NCBI GenBank assembly: GCA_028281845.1
Contig: JANQJD010000014.1
Span: forward strand, 124,001-188,000
Length of the DNA stretch: 64,000 bases
Source of the DNA: Rhodospirillales bacterium
GTDB lineage: Bacteria > Pseudomonadota > Alphaproteobacteria > Rhodospirillales > Rhodospirillaceae
Direction of reading: 5' to 3'
Shown here: positions 47,599-56,968 of the stretch, piece by piece
How the letters are laid out: each line of letters opens with the position of its first letter
Position numbering within the stretch: the stretch's first letter is position 1
Notes under the pieces: model-generated
What the model saw: only the letters and a program-made list of their open reading frames with translations
Told to the model about the DNA's origin: nothing
The model's database searches: none
Program-made: the position numbers and the translations under genes

Positions 47599-48416
47599 GA
47601 AAGACAAGACAAATACAAATTATAAGGTAGCACAAGAGCCCATTAGCACCTTCTGTCTTCCCTAACCAGGCCTCTGGCGCGAAATCAATTTTCAGCACTT
47701 TTCAGCACTTTTACCCTTTTTAGGAGTAGTCAGTTTTTGAGCTCCAGCATATCTACATATCTACCGCGCTGATGATATCCTTTCAGGAAATTTCCGCCGG
47801 TCGCTCTTCATGAGAAGAGAGGGTGTGGGAGGGTATTATTGTCCATTGTCCTATGGCGTGTGGCGATGTATCTTCAAGAGCCCACAAAGCGCCGCAAGCG
47901 CATGATTTTCCCCAGACTTACAGGCACAGGCAATCGCTTTATCCCCATCCCCGTCTTCCTGTGGCCGGTTCTTCATGAGCGCCTGATGAAAACATAAGAT
48001 TTCAGGCGTCTTCTCCACCTGTTTTTAGTGCCTGCGCGGCTTGGACAGACAGGATTGTGACGGATTTTCCCCCTTAACTTCTTCACTTCTGTCCAGTTTC
48101 TTGGAAACTTATATGGGAGGTAGAAAATGATCCTTTAAGGAGGATCTTTTAAGACAAAGACATTCCCTATGATCGAACTTGAAAGGGTCGTGTACCCGTA
48201 CCCTATCAGGGTGCAAAACCGCTGTAACGCTCTGGGCGATTTATCAGCCTTGACAGGGTACAGGAACTGATGCTCCCCTCCTCAGCATGAGGAGGCGTAA
48301 TACATGTACTGATAAAGTATAATAATTTTTAACAAGAATATACAGAAAAATGATATACTTCTATAGTATACATATTAAAATTCTTAATACAATTGGTGAG
48401 ACTCTTTTCCACTCAC
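47599..48416. other. Intergenic region with RNA-like folding in its right part
   Basis: About 820 bases between rho and the end of pal. No gene is recognisable. A 10 bp exact tandem duplication (TTTTCAGCAC, 47691-47710) is present. The right part (48190-48300) can form several stems and is listed separately. Confidence 0.5.
48190..48300. ncRNA. Possible structured RNA of unknown type
   Basis: GTACCCTATC (48198-48207) can pair with GACAGGGTAC (48252-48261) in nine of ten positions, while part of it can instead form a local hairpin ACCCT-ATC-AGGGT (48200-48212). A separate perfect stem CCTCCTCA-GCA-TGAGGAGG (48277-48295) follows. The arrangement resembles a small structured RNA or leader, but no known family motif is visible and neither strand is favoured. 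Confidence 0.25.
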
Positions 48417-48935
48417 TTAGAGTGCAGATCCCATGTTGACAACAGCGACGGTGCGTCTGTTTTGCGCCCAAGCTGTCTCGCCTGCACCAGTTACGGCAGG
48501 ACGTTCTTTGCCGTAAGAGAGAGTTGTAATCTGGTCCGGAGAGACACCTTGAGCAACAAGAAATTCCTTCACGGCATTAGCCCGTTTCTCTCCAAGGGCT
48601 AAGTTGTACTCACGAGTGCCGCGTTCATCCGCGTGCCCTTCAAGAGTTATGAGATGTTGTGGATGCTGTTTGATCCAGTCTACCCATCTTGTGAGCACAA
48701 GTTTTGCATCAGGACGCACAACATACTTGTCAAAGTCGAAAAAGATGCGATCCTGGCTCACGGCTGAATCAAATTCTCCCTGAGGCACTCCGGCAAGTGC
48801 AGGGACGTTTAGGGGTCCACTGTTGCTACTCATGTTATTCACTGTGTCTGTCACGCCAGTGGTCTTCCGAGGCGGAAACTCACACGCGGTTATCAATGTG
48901 ACAGTTACTAAGACACTCAATAGACGCAGTCTCAT
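48417..48935 (-). CDS. pal: Peptidoglycan-associated lipoprotein Pal
   Basis: An outer-membrane lipoprotein of the Tol-Pal envelope system. The signal peptide MRLRLLSVLVTVTLITAC ends in a lipobox, so the Cys would be acylated. The C-terminal OmpA-like domain has the peptidoglycan-binding motif LEGHADERGTREYNLALGEKRA. I choose ATG at 48935, with an AGGAG site upstream, giving 172 residues. It lies downstream of tolB in the usual order. tolQ, tolR and tolA are missing from their usual place. Confidence 0.95.
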   Translation of the reverse strand: MRLRLLSVLVTVTLITACEFPPRKTTGVTDTVNNMSSNSGPLNVPALAGVPQGEFDSAVSQDRIFFDFDKYVVRPDAKLVLTRWVDWIKQHPQHLITLEGHADERGTREYNLALGEKRANAVKEFLVAQGVSPDQITTLSYGKERPAVTGAGETAWAQNRRTVAVVNMGSAL

Positions 48936-49059
48936 TACTTGTGCTCCTGACTGAAACGCAGAGCTCGAATGCTGTTTCCAAGGATACAACACCCATCTAA
49001 TGCCGGCAATCCACTAATTGACAATTGACCAGAACTGACCAGGCTATAATTTTGAGTGG

Positions 49060-50418
49060 CTAAGGGTGCTGCAAAAGTAGCGGAGACCAAGAGGGGTCAG
49101 ATGCATCTTGCGGCGTTGCAACTAATCTTTCGTTGTATCCGGTGAGATCAACGCTGTACAAACGGGTAGATCCACCGCGTCCCTGAGCATCGGGCGATAT
49201 CTCACGAAAAAACAGTAGCATCTGGCCGTTAGGCGCCCACGTAGGAGATTCTACTAGAAATCCCTCAGCCAGCTGGCGTTCACCGGAACCGTCTGGCCTC
49301 ATAACGCCAATATAAAAGCGTCCACTTTTGAACTTCGTGAAAGCAATCAAATCTCCACGGGGAGACCAGACAGATGTCGCATAACGACCATCACCAAAAC
49401 TAATTCTCTGAACATCAGAACCATTTTTGTTCATCACATAAATCTGCTGTGTCCCACTACGATCGGAGTTAAAAGTAATCCGCAAACCATCTGCAGAGTA
49501 TGAGGGCGATGTATCAATGGCTGGATGGTGAGTCAGCTGTCGCAGATTGCGCGTCCGTAAATCCATTTCATAGATATCACTGTTACCCCGTTGCGTCATG
49601 CTCATTATAATTTTACTATTATCAGGTGAAAAACTTGGTGCGAATGTCATACCTGGGAAAGACCCCAGTAAATTCTGCTGATTCTTTTGAAGGTCTAATA
49701 AATAGACCTGCGGCACGTTGCGGAAATAGGACATGTAAACAATTTCATTTATTCTGGGAGAAAAGCGTGGCGTGAGTACTAACCAAGACCCGTCGCTAAG
49801 ATAACGGTGGTTTGCGCCATCCTGATCCATAATGGCGAGACGTTTAATGCGATGTGTAAGCGGTCCACTTTCAGCAATGTAAGCAACACGAGTATTAAAA
49901 TAGCTGCCCTCACCTGTAATATGTACATAGATAGAATCAGCAATCACATGCGCGATTCTACGCCAGTGTTCTGTGGGTGCAAAAAGAACATCTTGTACTA
50001 ATTTCTTTCTGGATGAGACATCCCAAAGAAAGAATTTTAATTGAATGTCTCCTTTTCCTCCAATATTTATTTCGCCACCGAGCAGTGCTTGAATTTTTAT
50101 CGCCTTCATGTCGGAAAACATGGCTTTTAGAGAGTCAATTTTTTGCAAAGATGTTGTGAGTAGAATCGGTCTGAAAAAACCTGAGCGTTCTAAATCTGCA
50201 GAAATGACATTAGCAATGCTATGGCCAAACTGGCTTTCTATCTTTGATGTGCCTACCAGATTGGTAATAGCGATTGGCATCGGCCGCGTGTAGCCACGAC
50301 TCACGTTAAGTGCCGGCTTGGCAGTGACTGTGTCTTGTGTACCCCAGACAAGAATGGTAGCCAGTCCAAGAGTCCTGAAAAGGAGGATCCACATGGACGT
50401 GATTAACAAACGGTGCAA
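49060..50418 (-). CDS. tolB: Tol-Pal system protein TolB
   Basis: A periplasmic beta-propeller that binds Pal and TolA. The N-terminus carries a signal-peptide-like hydrophobic stretch ([16 protein letters not shown]) ending near VTAKP, then the alpha-beta domain with [12 protein letters not shown], and the propeller with WD40-like repeats such as [33 protein letters not shown] and [13 protein letters not shown]. The start is either TTG at 50418, four bases after a G-rich site, or ATG at 50394. Length is close to 450 residues, normal for the family. It is left next to a gap where its partner genes should be. Confidence 0.94.
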   Translation of the reverse strand: MHRLLITSMWILLFRTLGLATILVWGTQDTVTAKPALNVSRGYTRPMPIAITNLVGTSKIESQFGHSIANVISADLERSGFFRPILLTTSLQKIDSLKAMFSDMKAIKIQALLGGEINIGGKGDIQLKFFLWDVSSRKKLVQDVLFAPTEHWRRIAHVIADSIYVHITGEGSYFNTRVAYIAESGPLTHRIKRLAIMDQDGANHRYLSDGSWLVLTPRFSPRINEIVYMSYFRNVPQVYLLDLQKNQQNLLGSFPGMTFAPSFSPDNSKIIMSMTQRGNSDIYEMDLRTRNLRQLTHHPAIDTSPSYSADGLRITFNSDRSGTQQIYVMNKNGSDVQRISFGDGRYATSVWSPRGDLIAFTKFKSGRFYIGVMRPDGSGERQLAEGFLVESPTWAPNGQMLLFFREISPDAQGRGGSTRLYSVDLTGYNERLVATPQDASDPSWSPLLLQHP

Positions 50419-51307
50419 CGGCCCCCCTTCTGATTGAAAAAATTCATTTTAATTTTATTATCAAAAATAATTTGAAAAATTACGCCCAAGAAATCACCAT
50501 TCATTTAATGATGCCTTTGAATAAAGAAGAATTTTTTAAAATTTAGTGCATTGCCAATATCACTTTATCACTTTACCGTGTGAGGACATTCACTGCATCG
50601 ATTGCTAAGCGATGGATCTAGAATAGGGCGTCATGCTGTTCTCAGCGCTTCAGAAGAACGCCTAAATCACCAAAAAATCATCCATCGATCGGCGGGATGT
50701 CAGACACTAATGCACTTCGCTGCCTCTGACAGAAGCACATGCGGTGCATACACGCTGAAGAAAAAATATCACAAGATTCGTGCACACGGGTTTCTGCCTA
50801 ATTCTTCGCAGAGAGATATTTAAAAAGCGCCCCATTCTCCTCTCTGAACTGAAAGCCCTCACCCATACACGGGCCATAGATTTTACATCATACACTTACC
50901 ATTTTATTCCTATAATTTCCTTTCATACTAAAATCTGGCGACTCCTGTGGAGCTTTACGTTTCAGAGGAGGCGCTACCATGTTTACCAATTTTTTTTAAC
51001 AGCATCGGCGGCTACTGTTGTCAGAAGCGCAACGTTGTCATTTGCATTCTCGGTACAACGGTACCTACATCCCTGCATAGTCGTCAGAAAACGGACGTCA
51101 GATGTGATGGAGTTTTTTTACGAAAATCAGTTGTGCTGAAAAAGATTGTCTCTTGCCCTGCACTGCACAGGCAATCATAACAAGATTTATCTTGGAATGA
51201 TGGACATGCCGAGAACCTGGACAATATCCTATCCTGGACACTACAGGACATCGAGAATAGCGAGCGATCACAAGTCTGGCTCTCCTGCAGCAGGAGCTCC
51301 CTCCGAA
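50419..51307. other. Gap replacing ruvA-ruvB-ybgC-tolQ-tolR-tolA
   Basis: About 890 bases with no recognisable gene. In alphaproteobacteria the run is yebC-ruvC-ruvA-ruvB-ybgC-tolQ-tolR-tolA-tolB-pal; here yebC-ruvC and tolB-pal face each other across this spacer in the right orientation. I could not see clear remnants of the six missing genes in any frame. Confidence 0.7.
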
Positions 51308-51829
51308 TTAATGGGACCTTTGTCTTTTTTCTGGAAGCCGAAGAGGAGTTGTGCGATAATGGGCGTGACAAATTGCTACGGCCAGGGCATCTGCTGCATC
51401 ATTGGTGTCATGATGACGTGGTCCGTATTCATGCACATGCAAAAGCCTATATACCATTAGTGCCACATGAACTTTTTTTGCATGGCCTGTCCCCACAACA
51501 GTCTTTTTGATCAGAGTAGGCTCATACTCGCTGACAGATAAACCAACCCTCGCTGGGACAAGAAGAATAACTCCACGTGCATGACAAAGCTTGACGGTGG
51601 TAATGGGATTGTTGTTCACAAACACTGTCTCAACCGCTGCTTCGTCTGGACAATAGTGAGAAATGGTTTCAGCTACGCCGTCATGAATCTGGACTAACCG
51701 TTCTGCCAGAGATAAACTGTTTTGGGAAGAGATCACCCCAGCGGCTATGTAGTGCAGCCGATCGCCATCCGCCTCTATGAGACCCCAGCCTGTTCTCCGC
51801 AAACCTGGATCCAACCCTAATAGTTTCAT
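51308..51829 (-). CDS. ruvC: Crossover junction endodeoxyribonuclease RuvC
   Basis: RuvC resolves Holliday junctions. The catalytic acids are visible: Asp7 in LLGLDPGLRRTGWG, Glu in DEAAVETVFVNNNP, and the last pair in HDTNDAADALAVAICHA. The length of 173 residues is standard. It follows yebC by 86 bases. Its usual partners RuvA and RuvB, which load and drive branch migration, are not next to it, so resolution must rely on copies elsewhere or on other helicases. The sequence itself looks intact. Confidence 0.96.
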   Translation of the reverse strand: MKLLGLDPGLRRTGWGLIEADGDRLHYIAAGVISSQNSLSLAERLVQIHDGVAETISHYCPDEAAVETVFVNNNPITTVKLCHARGVILLVPARVGLSVSEYEPTLIKKTVVGTGHAKKVHVALMVYRLLHVHEYGPRHHDTNDAADALAVAICHAHYRTTPLRLPEKRQRSH

Positions 51830-51915
51830 CTACACCCCTTGAATGAACAGAGAGAATCTACCATTTCTGACGTCAGTAGAGGAGTATCGCTCGTAATAAT
51901 TTTGCGCTCGCTACT

Positions 51916-52701
51916 CTAAACTCCGAGGGAGTGCCCCTCTCTTGTGAGAGACAAGCGCGTTGTGAGAGGCTTGGGAATATTATAATTAGCTGCAACATAC
52001 TGCACGTCTTCGTTGTTTTCTAAACTTTCAAAAAATCTGAGTAGGTTCAGGGCTGTGCTTTCGTCTGTCACTGCAACAGTCATAGTCATTAAAGGCTGCC
52101 ACTCTAGCCGCGTCAAATCAGGCGCACACAAACGACGTTCTAGAGCCTCTCGGATAAGGCTGAGCTTCTCGGGAGCACAAGCAATCCTGTGGCCTGTTTC
52201 CCCAGAGCTCACATCGCTAGCACCAACATCAATGGCAATGTTTAAGATGGCATCGGCTGAAGCAACAGATGTTGAATAGTGAAATGTACAAATCCGTTCA
52301 AAGTAAAAAGCCACACTGTTAGTTTCCCCTAGCGAACCTCCGTTTTTGCTAAAGACAGCACGAATTTCACTGGCAGTGCGGTTACGATTATCAGTTAGTG
52401 TTTCGACTATCACTGCGACATTACCAGGACCATATCCTTCGTAGCGAATATACTCATATGGTAATCCATCACTCATTGCACGGACTCTTCCGAGCAAACG
52501 TTCAATTCTGTCTTTCGGCATATTCTGACTACGAGCTGTCTGAATAGCAGCACGCAAACGTGGATTTGACTCTGGGTGTGGCGGTCCTATCTTACACGCA
52601 ATCATAATCTCTCGTGCCAGTTTAGCAAACGCTCGTGCCCGCTTTGTGTCTATGGCCTCTTTACGAGACATGATATTCTTGAACTGCGAATGACCTGCCA
52701 T
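51916..52701 (-). CDS. yebC: YebC/PmpR family protein (TACO1 type)
   Basis: A cytosolic protein of the YebC family, linked to translation of difficult proline stretches and to gene control. The N-terminal MAGHSQFKNIMSRK signature is clear, as are MPKDRIERLLGR, YEGYGPGNVAVIVETLTDNRNRTAS-type and FSKNGGSLGETNSVAFYFER. ATG at 52701 gives 261 residues; the frame's earlier ATG would add five residues before the signature. It heads the yebC-ruvC pair and follows the ymdB gene in the typical order. Confidence 0.95.
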   Translation of the reverse strand: MAGHSQFKNIMSRKEAIDTKRARAFAKLAREIMIACKIGPPHPESNPRLRAAIQTARSQNMPKDRIERLLGRVRAMSDGLPYEYIRYEGYGPGNVAVIVETLTDNRNRTASEIRAVFSKNGGSLGETNSVAFYFERICTFHYSTSVASADAILNIAIDVGASDVSSGETGHRIACAPEKLSLIREALERRLCAPDLTRLEWQPLMTMTVAVTDESTALNLLRFFESLENNEDVQYVAANYNIPKPLTTRLSLTREGHSLGV

Positions 52702-52791
52702 GATGTTAAAATCCAATCTCTATGTTAACCCAGCCTAATATACAGCGTGGCATACAGAAAGAATTACCTGGCATTAATTGCCAGCGGCGTC

Positions 52792-53613
52792 TCATGTCTC
52801 CCACGGGAGAGAAGCAGGCTGTAAACGACCGCCAATCCGCAAGGGATAAATGACTCTTGCATGTCCACTACATTCATCAGTCTCTACATAGACTCCACAT
52901 AAGGTCCCTTCGCCTCTTGCTGGCTGCAAGCGTTCCGTTGGCATTTTACGAGTAAAACGAAGTAAAGGCTGCTCTTTTATAAGCCCAATCACTGAATTGT
53001 AATCACCACACATGCCAGCATCCGTTTGATAGGCAGTGCCATGCGGTAAAATCTGAGCATCAGCGGTTGGGACATGGGTATGGCTACCAACTACCAGGGA
53101 AGCACGCCCGTCGGCAAAATGGCCCAGAGCCATTTTCTCACTAGTGGCCTCACCGTGGACATCGACAATGATCACATTGACTTTCTGGCCTAGAGAATAC
53201 TGTTTAAGCAAGGCATCTAAGGCCGCAAACGGATCATCAAGCGTGTCCATAAACAATCTTCCCATCACTTGAGTAACAAGGATCTTGCGATTGCCTGAGG
53301 CGGGATAGACAACGGCACCACGCCCAGGCGTTCCCGCAGGGTAATTTAAAGGTCGCAGAAGGCGGACTTCTTTATCTATATAAGAAATGATTTCGCGCTG
53401 ATCCCAGGCGTGATTACCAAGCGTAATGGCATCTACACCGGCCTTGTAAAAAGAATCACATGTTTTAGAAGTGATTCCAAATCCATGAGTTGCATTTTCT
53501 CCATTAATAATCACAAAATCGAGTTTCAGGCGAACACGTAAAACAGGTATATGTTCTAGAATTACCTGCCGACCAGAAGCGCCGACAACGTCACCACAGT
53601 AGAGAATCCTCAT
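52792..53613 (-). CDS. ymdB: YmdB-type metallophosphoesterase (TIGR00282 family)
   Basis: A calcineurin-like phosphoesterase; the Bacillus relative YmdB hydrolyses 2',3'-cyclic nucleotides. The metal-binding sites are GDVVGASGR, VIINGENATHGFG, LGNHAWDQREII, IIVDVHGEATSEK and VVGSHTHVPTADAQI. ATG at 53613 (MRILYCGD, 273 residues) is chosen because the upstream extension runs into the preceding gene. It starts 5 bases after that gene's stop, so the two are co-transcribed. The cellular substrate here is unknown. Confidence 0.92.
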   Translation of the reverse strand: MRILYCGDVVGASGRQVILEHIPVLRVRLKLDFVIINGENATHGFGITSKTCDSFYKAGVDAITLGNHAWDQREIISYIDKEVRLLRPLNYPAGTPGRGAVVYPASGNRKILVTQVMGRLFMDTLDDPFAALDALLKQYSLGQKVNVIIVDVHGEATSEKMALGHFADGRASLVVGSHTHVPTADAQILPHGTAYQTDAGMCGDYNSVIGLIKEQPLLRFTRKMPTERLQPARGEGTLCGVYVETDECSGHARVIYPLRIGGRLQPASLPWET

Positions 53614-53618
53614 CGTCT

Positions 53619-54344
53619 TTATCGTCTTTTTGCAATTTTCTTTTTTCCTAGTCTCGTGTACCACCGGTGCCACCCACACCACACCAGATCAAGGGCAATA
53701 TCATGGCGATGACGTGGTACATGGGGAATCTCCTGATCAGGAAAGGCAATACCGATAGCAACGATTTTCCGTCTCTGTCGCAGACGCAACCAGGCTAAAG
53801 TACGATCATAATACCCTGCTCCGAAACCAAGACGAAAACCCGCAGAATCAAAGGCGAGTAATGGTACCAGGATGACATTTGGTATCACTTGCGGTCTTCC
53901 AGCTGGCGGATGCTGAGTTCCGTGCGGTCCTCTTTCTAGTTTAAGACGAGTATTACAAATTCTAAACGCGAGTACTGATTTTGATATTATAACAGGTAGT
54001 GCTATTCTGCAACCAACACACGAGAGACGTGACAAAAGTGGTCGTATATCAACTTCACCAGCCATAGGCCAATAACCAGCAACAACTATACCTTTATAAT
54101 AACCATAAGTGTATCGAATTTTTCTTAAAAGGAGTGTACTTGATTGTGGCAAACACCGGGCAAAAACAGGACCATGGATAGCCGCTAATCTCTGACGGCG
54201 CGCCAGCATGTAGTGGCGTAATGATTCTTTAGTAAGATTATATTTTTTCAAATTATATAGTCCGTATGATAAAATTATGAGAAAATTTTCAGAAACGATA
54301 TTACACCGCCAAAAAGCGGATATGTATTCATTGTACATCCCCAT
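53619..54344 (-). CDS. 5-Formyltetrahydrofolate cyclo-ligase
   Basis: Converts 5-formyl-THF to 5,10-methenyl-THF with ATP, returning folate to one-carbon metabolism. The decisive motif is FRLGFGAGYYDRTLAWL, and the basic LARRQRLAAIHGP near the N-terminus is also typical. The frame is open for 241 codons, but the first 35-40 residues are AT-rich, hydrophobic and not family-like; the real start may be TTG near 54251. It is upstream of ymdB. The zapA gene and the 6S RNA often found before it are absent, since dapD begins just 59 bases away on the other strand. Confidence 0.88.
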   Translation of the reverse strand: MGMYNEYISAFWRCNIVSENFLIILSYGLYNLKKYNLTKESLRHYMLARRQRLAAIHGPVFARCLPQSSTLLLRKIRYTYGYYKGIVVAGYWPMAGEVDIRPLLSRLSCVGCRIALPVIISKSVLAFRICNTRLKLERGPHGTQHPPAGRPQVIPNVILVPLLAFDSAGFRLGFGAGYYDRTLAWLRLRQRRKIVAIGIAFPDQEIPHVPRHRHDIALDLVWCGWHRWYTRLGKKKIAKRR

Positions 54345-54403
54345 GAGCTATGGTATGAGGAAAATTTGACAATTTATCAAAAGATATATTAGAAGAGGTG
54401 TTG

Positions 54404-55261
54404 ATGAATACTGAGCATTTGCGAAATCTCATCAACATGGCATGGGAGAGACGTGAGCAGATCTCTTCTGCTACTAGTGGTGAAATCCGCTCAGGAGTAG
54501 AAGTGGTTTTGCAAAGACTCGACTCTGGTGTCTTCCGTCTCGCTGAGAAGCATGGTAACACCTGGATAGTGCAAGAGTGGCTAAAAAAAGCTGTGCTGCT
54601 GTCCTTTCGTCTTAATGATAGCGTCCCTTTCCCAGGAGGTCCCAGAGATCCGATCAAAGGGGAGTATAGCTGGTACGATAAGATCGTGCCTAAGTTTGCT
54701 GGCTGGGATGCCACTCGTTTTCAGAAAGCAGGGATTCGCGCTGTACCGGGATCTTTTGTACGACGATCGGCTTATGTGGCACCAGGTGTCATTCTCATGC
54801 CATGTTTCATTAATGTGGGAGCACGTGTGGAAAGCGGGAGCATGATAGATACTTGGGCAACTGTAGGGAGCTGTGCCCAACTTGGCCAAAATGTCCATCT
54901 TTCAGGAGGGGCAGGAATAGGCGGTGTGCTCGAGCCGTTGCAAGCGAGACCGGTGATTATTGAGGATGACTGTTTTATTGGGGCTCGAGCAGAAGTGGCT
55001 GAAGGCGTAATTGTTGAACGTGGGGCAGTATTATCTATGGGTGTTTGTATTGGATCTTCTACTCCTATAATAGATAGAGAAAATGGTAAAATTCTTTATG
55101 GGAGGGTCCCCGCTGGGGCGGTTGTGGTGCCAGGTGCGCTGCCAGGCAAGCCCCTACCAGATAGTAACACAGGACCTGGCTTATACTGTGTTGTCATTGT
55201 GAAAAGGGTAGATGAAAAAACTCGTGCAAAAGTATCAATAAATGAATTATTACGCATATGA
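54404..55261 (+). CDS. dapD: 2,3,4,5-Tetrahydropyridine-2,6-dicarboxylate N-succinyltransferase
   Basis: DapD succinylates tetrahydrodipicolinate in lysine and diaminopimelate synthesis. It is a left-handed beta-helix acyltransferase: hexapeptide repeats run through [33 protein letters not shown] and [19 protein letters not shown] at 54404 with an AAGAGG site is preferred over the GTG six bases upstream, giving 285 residues. Its stop overlaps the dapE start (ATGA), so both are translated together. Confidence 0.97.
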   Translation: MNTEHLRNLINMAWERREQISSATSGEIRSGVEVVLQRLDSGVFRLAEKHGNTWIVQEWLKKAVLLSFRLNDSVPFPGGPRDPIKGEYSWYDKIVPKFAGWDATRFQKAGIRAVPGSFVRRSAYVAPGVILMPCFINVGARVESGSMIDTWATVGSCAQLGQNVHLSGGAGIGGVLEPLQARPVIIEDDCFIGARAEVAEGVIVERGAVLSMGVCIGSSTPIIDRENGKILYGRVPAGAVVVPGALPGKPLPDSNTGPGLYCVVIVKRVDEKTRAKVSINELLRI

Positions 55262-56427
55262 ATGGTAATCATTACAGTAATCCATTACCGTTGGCCCAGG
55301 CTTTAATTCGTTGTCACAGTGTGACGCCTGCTAGTAGCAGCAGCGCTCTTGACGTGCTAGAAAGAGTTCTGCAGACACTAGGCTTCCTGACATGGCGAGT
55401 CCCCTTCCCAAGGGCTGGTCCGCCGGAGGTAGATAATCTCTATGCTCGCTTAGGCACAAAGGGGCGGAACTTTTGTTTTGCTGGTCATGTTGATGTCGTC
55501 CCACCTGGTCAAGGATGGACGGTGGATCCTTTTGCTGCCACAGTCGTTAATTCACATCTCTTCGGACGTGGTGCTGTCGATATGAAAGGGGCAGTTGCTT
55601 GTTTTGTGGCAGCAGTGTCTCGGATTCTGGGCCGTCAGAAAAAAATTCCTGGCTCAGTGAGCTTCTTGATCACCGGTGATGAAGAAGGAGTCGCTCTTCA
55701 CGGCACGCGCATGGTTTTGTCTTGGTTATACGAGCGTAAAGAGCAATTAGACGCCTGCTTGGTGGGGGAACCAAGTAACCCACACTTTGTAGGTGAAATG
55801 ATTAAGATAGGGCGTCGTGGGAGTCTCAATGCTCAGCTAAAGGTGTTCGGGCTACAGGGACATGTTGCCTATCCGGATCTTGCTGATAACCCCATTGACC
55901 GCTTGCTAAGCATGCTGATGGCACTGCGTTCTTCTCCTATAGATAGCGGCTCAACACATTTCCAGCCTTCCACTCTTACTCTCAGCAATATCGACGTAGG
56001 AAACTCTTCACCTAATATTATCCCGGCCGAGGCGCAAGCAGCCTTCAACATACGATTCAACGACAGACAGACAGGAGAGAGACTTGAGCGTTGGATTCAG
56101 TCGTGCTGTGATTCTATAGGTGGAAGATACTCATTGAAATATATTATTAGTGGAGAACCATTTTTGACGGCACCAGGACCGTTGACGCACATTGTACACC
56201 AAGCCGTTCATCGGGTCACCGGTCATACCCCTGTGCTCTCTACTTCGGGCGGGACGTCTGATGCCCGTTTTATTCAGACAGTCTGTCCAGTTGTTGAGTT
56301 TGGTTTAGTTGGGCAGACTATGCACAAGAAAGACGAATCAACATCTCTTACTGATCTTGAGGCGCTCACGGAAATTTACCAGCATGTACTGGAGGGCTAT
56401 TTTGCCAATCCCCCCGCACTTCCCTAG
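55258..56427 (+). CDS. dapE: Succinyl-diaminopimelate desuccinylase
   Basis: DapE removes the succinyl group in the same pathway. It is an M20 zinc peptidase: the metal ligands are in [12 protein letters not shown] and [12 protein letters not shown], the catalytic Glu is in [13 protein letters not shown], and the dimerisation domain with [11 protein letters not shown] follows. The [11 protein letters not shown] segment near the C-terminus is also diagnostic. Length 389 residues. It is coupled to dapD by a 4-base overlap and convergent with holC, overlapping it by 4 bases. Confidence 0.97.
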   Translation: MNGNHYSNPLPLAQALIRCHSVTPASSSSALDVLERVLQTLGFLTWRVPFPRAGPPEVDNLYARLGTKGRNFCFAGHVDVVPPGQGWTVDPFAATVVNSHLFGRGAVDMKGAVACFVAAVSRILGRQKKIPGSVSFLITGDEEGVALHGTRMVLSWLYERKEQLDACLVGEPSNPHFVGEMIKIGRRGSLNAQLKVFGLQGHVAYPDLADNPIDRLLSMLMALRSSPIDSGSTHFQPSTLTLSNIDVGNSSPNIIPAEAQAAFNIRFNDRQTGERLERWIQSCCDSIGGRYSLKYIISGEPFLTAPGPLTHIVHQAVHRVTGHTPVLSTSGGTSDARFIQTVCPVVEFGLVGQTMHKKDESTSLTDLEALTEIYQHVLEGYFANPPALP

Positions 56428-56882
56428 GAGCGCTTTCTGAGCCGCCAGCCACCTTGTTGTTCAGCCTGCTGCCAGTAGAATAGAATAAAACCGGAATCCT
56501 TACAGACCTGCCAACGTCTGCAGGCACTTGCCACAGCCACCGGGTCATTACCGTCAAACAGATCAAGACAACGCAAATACTGACCTTTATGAGAGGAATC
56601 CATACCATCGATGAGAATAAGAACGTCTGCCTTATTGGGATTCTCATCGACAGTCGTGAGCCAAATGGGTTGCAGTGCAGGATGACCGTCAGCAATGTTA
56701 CCATGTGGTAACCAGGAATCCGGGGTATACGTCCACAAAAGTGCGGTCAGCGTTTCGACGCGCGCGGAAGACCCTGATAGGAGCACAGCACGATGCCTGG
56801 CGCTGTGTACCTTTTCGAGAAGGGATGGTAAAGCCCTTTCTAGAGACCACCGTTTTAGTTGGTAAAAATCAACGCGCGTCAT
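56424..56882 (-). CDS. holC: DNA polymerase III chi subunit
   Basis: A 152-residue clamp-loader accessory protein that links the replicase to single-strand binding protein. The pattern [59 protein letters not shown] and the [10 protein letters not shown]-type C-terminus match alphaproteobacterial HolC well. Retention of this small accessory subunit is notable in a reduced genome. It reads away from ppdK in the same strand direction and ends in the dapE stop. Confidence 0.9.
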   Translation of the reverse strand: MTRVDFYQLKRWSLERALPSLLEKVHSARHRAVLLSGSSARVETLTALLWTYTPDSWLPHGNIADGHPALQPIWLTTVDENPNKADVLILIDGMDSSHKGQYLRCLDLFDGNDPVAVASACRRWQVCKDSGFILFYWQQAEQQGGWRLRKRS

Positions 56883-56968
56883 TCCTTAAAACACCATTAT
56901 GAACGCATACAAAAAGACTGGCGGACTTTTTCTCCGGGCAAGTGATTCCCTACCTTTCTACTTCTGAT

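Noticed and set aside
47880-48060. Minus-strand frames giving VQAAQALKTGGEDA and FHQALMKNRPQEDGDG, a possible broken TPR protein (ybgF-like, downstream of pal)
   Set aside because: The resemblance to TPR repeats is weak, needs a frameshift and rests on a few Ala/Leu residues. I could not support it as a pseudogene.
51084-51371. 95-codon minus-strand ORF at the edge of ruvC as a ruvA remnant
   Set aside because: No part resembles the RuvA N-terminus or its helix-hairpin-helix motifs, and it overlaps the real ruvC end in another frame.
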